Source of the DNA: Nectonema munidae
Lineage: Eukaryota; Nematomorpha; Nectonematoida; Nectonematidae
Length of the DNA: 64,000 nucleotides
Assembly (NCBI GenBank): GCA_030549495.1
Contig: JAUIRK010000530.1
Span: 62,001 to 126,000 of the forward strand
Reading direction: 5' to 3'
A model generated the notes under the pieces. That model was not told where the DNA came from. It made no database searches and saw only the letters and a list, made by a program, of their open reading frames with translations. The translations under genes and the position numbers were made by a program. How positions within the stretch are numbered: position 1 is the first letter of the stretch; each line of letters begins with the position of its first letter. Of this stretch, positions 21,983-32,177 are shown in pieces.

Positions 21983-22309
21983 TCACGGTTTCGTTTTTGT
22001 TGACGCAGTATCTTCTTGCATCTTTTTCCTTCGATTGTTTTTTGCCCTGAAAGCCCTTTCTTTCGTAGCTTCAGAGCACTCCCCCTGCATCCTGGCACTC
22101 TTCCTCTCTCTCTCCCTCACGAGTCGCTTCTCTCTCTCCCTCACCAGTCGCTTCTCTCTCTCTTTCTTTCCTTCCTCATTCTTTTTTTTTGATCTGTAAT
22201 TGCGCAAGTATTCCAACCTGTCAATTCTTTTCTCTTCCAAACTCTTCTTTTTTCTCTCTTTCCTCTTTTTCTCTTTCATATCTTTTTTTTTAGCGCGTGT
22301 GATAGGCAT
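21983..22309 (-). CDS. Hypothetical basic low-complexity protein
   Basis: An ATG at 22309 gives a 108-residue ORF: MPITRAKKKDMKEKKRKERK, a central RIDRLEYLRNYRSKKK, a duplicated KRLVRERE unit and a tail ending DTASTKTKP. It is almost wholly charged and probably helical. Much of it comes from a (CT)n-rich stretch on the plus strand, so it may be simple-sequence DNA that happens to be open. It could also be the basic N-terminus of a transposon-encoded protein. It lies about 450 bp upstream of RPLP2 on the same strand with no sign of a splice link. Confidence 0.3.
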   Translation of the reverse strand: MPITRAKKKDMKEKKRKERKKKSLEEKRIDRLEYLRNYRSKKKNEEGKKEREKRLVREREKRLVRERERKSARMQGECSEATKERAFRAKNNRRKKMQEDTASTKTKP

Positions 22310-22426
22310 TTTATCGATCTGCAAAATTAGACAAAATATATATCATTTTTGTCCTTTCATTTTCTAGACAATTAGACAATACAAATTTTTAATTTAAACT
22401 GATTAGACAAAATATATAGTAAAATT

Positions 22427-22624
22427 ATCGAAAAATGTTCAAATCAAAAAATATTTATTCTTTTTAAATATATCGTTGGCTCCCCTTACTTTTAAAATTG
22501 AAAGATAAACCTAGTCTTTAATAATTAATTTTTATCAAATTATGCACATACGAAACTAAAAGTAAGGGGAGCCAACGATATATTTAAAAAGAATAAATAT
22601 TTTTTGATTTGAACATTTTTCGAT
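22427..22624. repeat. Perfect 68-bp inverted repeat with 62-bp spacer
   Basis: Arms 22427-22494 and 22557-22624 are exact reverse complements over all 68 bases by my reading. The arms include GTTGGCTCCCCTTACTTTTA. The unit could be a foldback MITE or a recent inverted duplication. There is no coding potential. Confidence 0.85.
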
Positions 22625-22975
22625 TCTTTGATTATTCGACAAATATAATATTTTAAATCGTGCAAATTGCAAAGTATAGGTAATAACTTTTGTAACATCG
22701 TATGAGGTAGCAAAATATGAACAGAAAGTTTGATATTTTTTGATTTTTTAAAGAATATTTTTCGATTCTTTGATTACAGAATTTTATTTTGATTATTTGA
22801 CAAATATAATATTTAAAATCGTGCAAATTGCAAAGTATAGGTAATAACTTTTGTAACATCGTATGAGGTAGCAAAATATGAACAGAAAGTTTGATATTTT
22901 TTGATTTTTTAAAGAATATTTTTCAATTCTTTGATTACAGAATTTTATTTTGATTATTTGATAAAATATATTATA
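22615..22975. repeat. 161-bp tandem repeat, about 2.2 copies
   Basis: The second unit (from about 22763) repeats with a 161-base period, nearly identical to the first, which lacks about 19 bases at its start. A third partial copy begins near 22924. Shared markers are ATCGTGCAAATTGCAAAG, GTAATAACTTTTGTAACATC and ATGAACAGAAAGTTTGATA. A diverged copy of the second half recurs at 23040-23125. Confidence 0.85.
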
Positions 22976-22977
22976 TA

Positions 22978-23275
22978 GGTTGGAGATGAATTATCGCGGT
23001 ATACAGGTTGGAGATGAACCAACGTAGTATACAAATGTATATAGGTAATAACTTATGTAGCATCGTCTCCCCGAATGAGGTATATCAAATCTTACATCTA
23101 GCAGAATGTGAACAGAAAGTTGAACATTGTCTCCCTAGTTATTTCTACATGGAATAGAAACCATCGTAGTATACAGGTTGAAGATGAATCATTGTAGTAT
23201 ATAGTTTGGAGATGAATCATCGTAGAATACAGGTTGGAGAAGAATCATCGTAATATACGGGTTGGAGATAACACG
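22978..23275. repeat. 28-bp minisatellite, interrupted
   Basis: Units of the type GGTTGGAGATGAATCATCG + TAGTATACA recur. Two are adjacent at 22979-23034 and about four degenerate units lie at 23163-23275. Between them is a diverged copy of the neighbouring 161-bp repeat (23040-23125). Confidence 0.8.
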
Positions 23276-23310
23276 CAAGTTGTCTACCCGCGTTCAACCG
23301 TAGAGGTTAT

Positions 23311-23330
23311 GAGATATATATATATATATG
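23311..23330. repeat. (AT)n microsatellite
   Basis: Short AT-dinucleotide run at the end of the satellite region. Confidence 0.7.
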
Positions 23331-23646
23331 TTTACTAATAATATGAAATAATTGATTTAAACATTAAATATTAGTAATAAGAATGCTAAGAGGATTCTAA
23401 AAATATATATTACTTGTATATTTGTTCTGTACATTTGAAAACATAATTTTGAAGAGCCAAAATTTGAAAGGAGACATCAACATTGGGAAAATTACAAAAT
23501 TTATAGTTTTTAAATATTCTAATATTTTCATATGCAAAATCAATCAACTGACTTTTTCAGCATCATTGGTACTCCCATGATTCTAGGTCTTGTTAAGGAT
23601 CATTGTAACTGTGATCTTGTTCCCCTCAAATATCATTGGTACCCCT

Positions 23647-23668
23647 AATAATAATAATAATAATAATT
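23647..23668. repeat. (AAT)n microsatellite
   Basis: About seven ATA units. Confidence 0.8.
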
Positions 23669-26410
23669 GATAGCTCGCGAAAAGAAATCCCCGTTTCAAG
23701 TAAATTTTCAAGAAAAATAATTTTTTCTAAACAATGGAAAATAATCGAATAAAAGATTGGCATTATTCAAAAGAATGATGAGAGGATTCTAAAAATGTAT
23801 AATACTTGTATATTTGTTGAGCCCAAAAAATTGAAAATTGAAAATTAAAAAAACTAACATTTTAAAAGCGTATTCTGATGGATAATACGTTTCCAAATAT
23901 ATAATTTTTTTTAAAATGAATTGAATAATTTTTTAATTTTTTTCGATGTCAAATTAGAAATTTTTGTCATTTTATCAAGTTCAAAGGATTAGGATAACTT
24001 TAAAATTTTTTCAATTATGAAAATGCAAAAAAAAATGTAATTTTTCATTTTACACGCTAAAATATAGTAAAAATGGCAAAATTGTGAATATTGTTCAAGG
24101 GCTCATAAATAAAATTTTTTTAATTTTTTAAAAACCAAAAATAATTGAAAAATATAGATAAATGGATGCTTTTTAAGATAGAAATGGTTTAAAATGTTTT
24201 TAAAAAAATTTCTTGCATAAAGTTTTATTTCAAAGTTAAAATTTGTAAATTTTGACAAAAAATTGTTAAAATCAAAAAATATATAAAAAATAAATATTTT
24301 TCAAATATTAAAATTAAATTTAAACGATTGTCAATAAGTTCATGTAAAAATTGGGGAAAAATAATTTTGTTTTAATTTAAAAAAATCCAGTCAAATATGT
24401 CAACTTTTTTTTTAAAAAAGTGAATTTTTTTCAGAAAATAATTTAGTTATAAGTGTACTTTAATCCTATGAAGAAATTTTAAAAAATTGTTTTAAAATCT
24501 AGCGGAAATTGAAAACGGGCAAAAAAATAGAACTCAGATGGGGGTCATTGACCTGAAAATACGGTTACTTCACTTAGACCACCTGATAGTCCCAAAAAAT
24601 GAGACAGATTAACATTTTATCATTTGTGAAAATTTTCCTTAAAGCTGCTTGTATCAATCAATGGGTAATTTGCCTCGAGAAGACTGAACTAAAACCCAAG
24701 ACATTGGTGCAACAAGTTCGGAATTCTAACAACCGACACTCCAATTAAATATGGTATGTAAACCCCTACAGAATCCAATCTTGTTATAACTATTTATCCA
24801 ACATTTTGTATATTAAAAATTGTTTTGATATCGGAATCGGGTTTAAATAATTCATCTCCGATTTCAACATTATACACATCATGTGTGTATGTGTCTGTAT
24901 GCAAGTTAAAGTAGGTCTGGCAAGACAAATATATAATTTTAAAACAAAATATTTATGGTAAGATAAAGTAAATAGTTATTCAGAATGATAAGAGAAATCT
25001 AAAAATGTATAATATTTGTTAATATATGTGAAGTAATAATTTTGAGACAGTTTAAAAAACCTTGAAAAATCGTTATACTGATTCTCCACCCCCCCCCCCC
25101 TTCCTACTGATCCCTCTACAATAATCTTTAAACCTTTCCTACTAATAATCCTTGAGCTTTACTTAGGATCCGATGTCTGGAGCAAAGCAAAAATTCTTTA
25201 AAACTGTTTTGTACCTAACTTTACTATGAATATAAAACCGTATTTTTATTTTGGAATTTTTTATAACTCTTGAATCAGTGCTTAAGAGTATGAAACAAAG
25301 AAGGCGAGAATAAAGTTCAAAAGAAAGTACATAAATTTTTCAATGACAGAGAAAATGAAAATATTAGGTTGATCTTATTTTTACTTAAAAATTTTGTATA
25401 TATTCTCAGCCTAGAAGGAACTTCAACATCAGGTTTCCTATCCTCGTGGTTCCAAAGAAAATTAGACGGAAAAGCCTTGTTGCGAGATTTTTATAAACCT
25501 TATATATTTTCAAAGAAAAATTGAATTTTTTCGTTATATATATATTCAAATACTCAATACAAAAGATCTTGAATAATACTAACATATGCCACATTGTTAC
25601 ATACTATCATGAAGTAATTCAAATGTCATACTGCAGTAGGGGCCTTATACTTACAATGAGTGGCGTCCCCGAAACATTTTCTTTTAGGAAAGGGCAAAAA
25701 ATATTTAACAATAAGATATATTTTAATTACTTATAATGCAATGGGTTCCAACTCATCGTGACTACAAACGGAGTCGTCAAGAGCTCAAGATAGAAGCATT
25801 GTCAACTCTTATTTCTAGCAGGTAATTCTAGGGATGGGACTTTGCAAGACCGAACTACTGGTTACAATCTACTCATTAAAGCTTGAATATGTGTTCAATT
25901 ATTAATTTGATATCTCGATCAGTAATTTATTGATGCTGGACATTTTTACACAAGATGTTTCGAACCAGAGATATATACTTTACTCATTTTTTTAAAATTC
26001 CGGTTACAAAATGTCGTAAACTTTAATTTATTTTGCAACCGAAACTACGCAAATATCCTTGCCCAAATTATGAAAAGTGTCGTAGAAGCTTTCAAACACC
26101 TGGGTACAAAGGAAAAAATTGGCTGGAGTATTCTGTACTAAACAACGCTATGTATTGTTTCTACTAACTTTTTGTAAAACAGGGCAAAAATTAAAAGCAT
26201 GAGTTAGAATAAAAACAGAGGATTTTCAAAACATAAGTAAGAAATAGATTTTTTCATATCCATGATGGTATCTAAATATCTTTTAGATTCTGAGAAATTA
26301 AAATAATACAAAAAACTTTAAAAATTTAATAAAGAAACGATAATAATATCGATTGATAAAGGAAAAATTATACGCTTATATATATAATATGGAATTAGAA
26401 TTGAAAGAAA

Positions 26411-26437
26411 AGTAAATTAAATTAAATTAAATTAAAT
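26411..26437. repeat. (AAATT)n microsatellite
   Basis: About five tandem AAATT units. Confidence 0.8.
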
Positions 26438-27782
26438 ACACTGACAAGGAAGGAAAGTTAGATGTAGTAAGTATGAAAAATTATTGTAATAAAATGAATT
26501 GCAAAAAATAAAAAAAAATAAACTTTAATTTATAAAATTTAGTATTTTTAACCATCTACTATTAATTTTGGGTTATGAGGTCAGGCAAAAATGTACCCTT
26601 ATTTAAAAAAGTTGTTGTATGAAGAAATCAGGATGAGGCAACGAAACTTCCTTTTTCTCTCCCAATTGAAGGCCACATTAAAAGATTTCATTTTGATTTA
26701 TTTCAACTGATATTATTTTTTTTCTTTAATCAATTTCTTCTTCTTCTTCTTATTTAAAAAAGTTTTAGCTTGGCATATTTTAAATGGTTCTTAGTATCAA
26801 CAAAACAATTGAACGTTGCAGTTCAATGATGAAGCTCCACAAATAAATTAAAATAACAAAAATCTGTATTAAACTAACATAAATTATACTTTGAGCATAT
26901 AGCCTATCTGCTGAAAGTGCGTTGATATTTACACAAATAATAACAAACCAACCATTTTCACAATTTTTTAGTGAGTTTAATTGAAGTTCCTTGTAATTTA
27001 TTTTAGTTAACAATAATTCCTAGGTTGTAAAAAGGATTTATTTTTATGATTCAAAATACAAACTTTATTTTGAAAATTTTCATGGATTTATGATTGATCG
27101 AAAGTTTGATTAAATTCTTTTAAGATTAATAAGTTATTTATACTATTTCTATTATCCCATACCTCTAAGAATCATATTTGCAAGAGCTTGGTTAAAACTG
27201 TGATAACGGACATGTTGATGATAACCTTAATATAAAAACCGGGTACGAAATTGCTAAGTTAATTACAAACTATTTTTTATTGAAACTTTTATAAATTTTA
27301 GAAAGTCACAACAAAATGAGTTAATAAAATGAAATAAATTTAATTTTGATTTTTAAATTAACTGTACCTAACGCGATAATTTTAAAGAAGCTATTGAAAA
27401 GATTCCTAATATTAATCATTTAGCTTTTACTATTATTTTAGAGTTTTTTCCAAAAAGGAGCGTTTTGATATTTATATTTCATGCCCTTATTCGAATAGCA
27501 TTCTTATTGTTCATTTATTTAGCATAATTTTAATCCTTTTCTATTTTACTAACTTTGTTTTTGCTCCAACTAAAGTCGGTAGCGAGTTTAGGTAAACTCA
27601 ATTTATCTTTATATTTATAGAATTTAAAACGTTTTCAATTTATTTTCTTTACAACTTTTATTTATGAAGATTCAGCGCCATTTTATCTACTAGAATTTAC
27701 TTAGACATAGCAAGGAATTCATAAAAAAAATTTAAGCATGCAAAATTTAAAGTGGAAAAAGGTATTTTACAAATAAAAAATC

Positions 27783-27856
27783 TGAGCCTCAATGGATTTT
27801 ACGCTGTACTTCTCATCTTAACACTTGAAGTTCATGGGTTCGATCCCGAAGGCTGC
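27783..27856 (+). repeat. tRNA-like SINE head
   Basis: Perfect B box GGTTCGATCCC at 27837-27847 and an A-box-like stretch near 27792-27803. The tRNA cloverleaf does not close convincingly, so a SINE or tRNA relic is likelier than a working tRNA gene. Confidence 0.45.
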
Positions 27857-28252
27857 CAACTTTTAAAAACAAAATCACAAAACTGTGATTAACCATCTTA
27901 GCATAATACGAGCATATAAACATACGTGAGAAAGTTCTTTGATATCCAACCAACCAAACAAACAATATTTAAAATTATTTTTAATTTTTTATAATTTAAT
28001 TTAAAATTAATAATTTATGTTAGTTTTATGCTGAGAATAATTCTTCTATGTATATTTAGCGTATTCTAGGTATATTTAAATTTGTTTTGAGCTGTTTGGA
28101 TCTATTTTGTATATATGGATGTATTTGGGTAAAAATTATCACCCAAACAATCCTATAAAAAAATATTTTTTATGTATTTGAGAAAGTACAATGTATTTAT
28201 TTTTAGAATACTAGCGTGTCTTTTCACCCAAATACATATATAAATAAACGCA

Positions 28253-31200
28253 GTGTTGCCATGCATATTTTATCAAAAATCCGTAAACTTGCTTCAAAAA
28301 ATCTGCAGAAATCTATAGACCCAAAATTTTTGGGTGGTCTGAGGCTCTTCATTTTTAAAAAAAAATGTCAGTTTATTTTTTTCATATATTTCAGTAATAG
28401 TATACCAAAACATAAAAAATTTTAAGTATGGTGCTTTTTACATATAGTGAATCACTAAAAACTATATTTTATTCTAAAATCAACATAATAACAACAAACA
28501 AAATAAAAAATTGAATTAAAATATAGAAAAATAAAAACACAATATTTATAAAAAAAAAACAACATAAGAAAAAAATGATGAAAAAACACAATATATTCCA
28601 CTGCCTTGATTGCCTCAAATATTGCATCACTTAGGGAAAAAACATAAGATATAGCACGAGATTTGAAGTAATTCCATACCTGAAAAGGCGTTCGCAATCG
28701 GTATTTGAATGTGGTAATACTAATAATGCTATAATCACTCTGCATTAAAGTGGAAACCTGAATTTTTCATCTGAAGTTTGTACTTTCGCAAGCCTTCCCC
28801 AAAAAAGGTCAACCTCAAAATTCTCAAAGCCATCAGGAAATTTGAAAATTGATCATCTAAGAACTCATCAGTCAGTTTAGCTATTTGATCAGTTTTTACG
28901 ATATGAGAAAAACTTCCAACTAAAGCATTTACTTAAAAAAAAGTGAAAACAAAATGTACGCAAAAAAATTGAGTATGGTTTGGAGACTTTCAAACTCACC
29001 TGAAGAAGTGGTGACTTTTGTTCTCTCTTTAGGATTAAATATTCATAAATGACTAAGAATTGGGTCATTGAAAGGAAGTTTGAGTCTTTCAACTCCTCTC
29101 ACATAATATTCTCTAATATTACTTAAAAAAAATTTATATAGAGAACACGAAAAAAAACAGTTGAAAAAAGTTAATACCTCATGAATTTATTCAATTCGTT
29201 CGGACTAAGATCATCCTCATTTTCTCTCAAAAAACCACAAGTTTTACTTCCAATGAAAACTGCCTCTTCTGGCAATTGCTTTTTCAACTCAGTGGACACT
29301 TGAGTTGGATTTGATTTAGAGTAAATTTCTTCGGGAGTAATAAATCTTGCTAATAAAGATTTGAGTGTGATTTCCATTTCTATGAAAAGAGTATGAATGT
29401 TGGGTTTTGACGACCTTTAGTAATTGTAAAATCAATTAAAATCTTAACATTAAAAACTTAATAATGAAATTTTTACCTGAAACAAGACATTGAAACGATT
29501 GAAAATTGGTAGGACTGCTTTTCTAAGAAATTTTTTTGGGGGCCTTCTTGGAAACTCTCTTTGTTTTTCGTATTTCTATTTATTTAGGTTTATTTGGGGG
29601 AAAATTTGGATTGGTCATTTAAACTTTCACTAATTTTTTTTTGTTATTGGTTTTTTTTCTACTCAAAAATTAAAGGGATTTAAAGTTGGTTTTTTTTTTT
29701 TTTGGTTGTGGGGTTTTGGCTTTTTTTTTTAAAAAAAAAAATTATTTTCTTTTTTTTTTTTTAAAAAATTATAAAAATAAAAAAAATATTTAAATTTTTG
29801 TTGTTTATTGTTTTTTTTTTTTTTTTTTATATTTTTTTTTTTTTTAAAAACTTCACATTCATTAAGCCTTGTTTATGGGATTTCGCAGGTGTTTTATAAT
29901 TGATTTAATTATTTTATTGCCTTCTTGCTATAATGAGAGCAAAAAAAGAAAGTAATGCTGGCCACTGCTCAACTATTCTTTCTGAACACATTTCTAAAAC
30001 AGCCATCGGGTTTGCGCAGGTTTTAGTAAATTAGGAGGCTCAACTTTAACAAATTGTTGGAACTCTTCATACTGAGCTAAAAAATCAGGTTTCAAATGAA
30101 AAAACCAGAAAAAATTATTAAAATTTGCACTCACCAATTCGTTTTCGGCTACGATAAAAAAAGTAGTAAATATCCACAAGCAAATTCTGAAGATGATTTG
30201 GCAGGGCTTTGGATGCAAAACAAGCACAAAGATGAGCTACATGGCTAACACAATGCATAACAAAAAAAGATGGTTGCATTATTATCAGACCAGAAACAAC
30301 AAATTTTAGTTTTCTAGAATGACAGGAGCTCCATCAGAATTCCAACGTATCAGCATGTTATAATCCAGCCCATCACCCTTTCATTTTTGATCAATTATCG
30401 GAAACAACTCTTCACCGGTGGCGTTTGGGCATGGTAATAAAGCATAAAACTTTACTTTAAATGAACATGTAGAATGATCATATACTCTAGACATAATAGT
30501 CGCATGTTTACGATCACCCCTGTCTGTGCTCTCATCCATCATGAGAATGAAAAAATTATTTTTCTTAGATGATATGGTTGGTTTTTCAATATATGGTGCC
30601 ATTGCTGACTTCACAATACAGATTGTTTTTGTTCTTTTACATCTAAAACTTTAGGCGATGGATGAGTCTGGACAGAGTCTTGGCAATAACTCGGTAAAAT
30701 GGTCAGCAATGAGAAAAGGAAAATTATGCTCAACTAGTCAGTTGCAAAATATAACTTCTGATTTTTCAAAGGGATCATCACTTTTTATTTTCATAAAAAG
30801 ATTGAAAGATTTTTTTTCTGTATTTTCCTCATTTTTTATGTGGAGAGTTGTTTTGGCATGCTTTTCGAGATCTTTAAATCCGCCACTTACAACCAACAAT
30901 TTCTTAGAACATAAAATACAAAATGCTGAGCCTTCCAAACCACCTTTTTTGAGCCAATCTAATTTCTTTTCCCATTCTTTTTTATAAGTTTGATAATATT
31001 TTCTCGTTTTAAGTTTTCAGAAACATAATTATCGAAAACAGACATAGCTTTGAAATTAAAATAAAGCCAATTTCAATTGAAATTTATTTGTGTAATTTAA
31101 TATAAAAAAATATATTTTATTTAAAAATTGGCGCTCACATTTCAGTATTTAAAACTAAGAAAAATAAAATGGAGAAAAAATTTTTTTTTATGATTTTTTT

Positions 31201-31360
31201 AAAAGCCAAAAAAATTTTTCTATGAACCGAAAAATCCATAGAAAAAAAATAATCCTTAGAAAAATCTGGAAGAGGCAAAAATCCGTCTGGAAAAATCCGT
31301 AGTACTATTTAAGTTTCAAAAATCCCTAAATTACGGATAAATCCGTAGATCTGGCAACAC
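28253..31360 (-). mobile_element. hAT transposon (DUF4371-like transposase), 3.1 kb, decayed
   Basis: Ends are GTGTTGCCA and its inverse TGGCAACAC, flanked by 8-bp near-duplicates TAAACGCA / TAAACGTA; if the ends are read as CAGTGTTGCCA the boundary moves by two bases. The transposase lies on the minus strand. From 30938 down there is a zinc-finger-like AFCILCSKKLLVV...H block. At 30614-30381 comes the catalytic FFILMMDESTDRGDRKHA segment with the first Asp of the DDE triad. At 30060-29994 is VEPPNLLKPAQTRWLF, then CSERIVEQWPALLSFF. The order matches hAT transposases with the PAQTRWL signature. Several stops and frame breaks are present, and 29500-29860 is homopolymer-rich and unreadable. It is nonfunctional as it stands. 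Confidence 0.8.
29994..30938 (-). pseudogene. hAT transposase, N-terminal and catalytic part
   Basis: Contains the Cys/His N-terminal finger (FCILCSK ... LEKHAKTTLH), the DESTDRGD catalytic block and the KPAQTRWL block in family order. The sequence between 30381 and 30230 continues the domain in interrupted form (a GAPV stretch). A C-terminal hATC motif was not found downstream toward 28253. Confidence 0.75.
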
Positions 31361-31722
31361 TAAACGTAGAACAAGGATTATTAACCTGTTTTCCATTTTT
31401 TTAATTTAAAATTATAAATATACTATATACATTTTTTTCATTAAAATATTTTATAAATATATAAAAACATTTTATAATGGATCATTTTAATAAAAATTTA
31501 AGTATTTTTTTCCAATTACCAATATTAATTGCATGCACGATTTTTTATGACTTTTATGTGAAAATTTTCTTTCTAGGGGGTACATAGCTTTCATCAGCTT
31601 TTTAAAGGGGTCCATGACCGAATAAAGTTTTAAAAAAAAATTTAACTGTTTTTTTTAATTTAACTTTCTATCTCAATCCTTTAATTCTTTTAAATTCTTT
31701 TCTCAATCTGTTTTTATATAAA

Positions 31723-31790
31723 TTAACCCGTTAAGTACCATATAAATCAGACGATATTTAAAGAAACGCAGACGATTTATATTTCCAGAA
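31723..31790. mobile_element. piggyBac-type terminus (single end)
   Basis: Begins TTAACCCGTTAAGTACCA and continues with ATCAGACGATATTTAAAG and CAGACGATTT. These resemble the right ends, read inverted, of the TTAA elements at 44179-44305 and 48233-48370. The other end was not found. It lies about 400 bp upstream of the ARHGAP start codon. Confidence 0.4.
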
Positions 31791-32124
31791 GATTTTTGGG
31801 ATACTGGTGTCCCATTTTGGCTGAAATATTCAACTGAAAAACTTTTTTAGTACTGATTTGATTTAAAAACAAAATATCAATTCTTTACTACTAAAAATTT
31901 TAAAATCTGAGTAACCATGCAACCAATGAGGATGTTTTTTTAAAAACATATATAATTTTTTAGAAAATCCTCTATTTTATTATATATTAAGAAGAAAAAA
32001 ATAAACAAACGAATTATTTCCTTAAAAATTTTTTTTTAATTTTTAATGTATTTCTTTCTCATCTTTTGAATGTTCTTTGGAGGATTATGGAATTATAATT
32101 TTTTACATTTATTTTAATTTTGAA

Positions 32125-32177
32125 ATGAAAAAGCAATTTTTTAAAGTTAAACAGTTAGCTGACCAAACGGTTGGGAG
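32125..32177 (+). CDS. ARHGAP17/44-like exon 1 (start codon)
   Basis: ATG then KKQFFKVKQLADQTVG and a split Arg codon AG|G before gtaatt. It was found by matching the conserved N-terminus MKKQFNRMRQLANQTVGR, and the phase fits the next exon 11.8 kb away. Confidence 0.93.
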
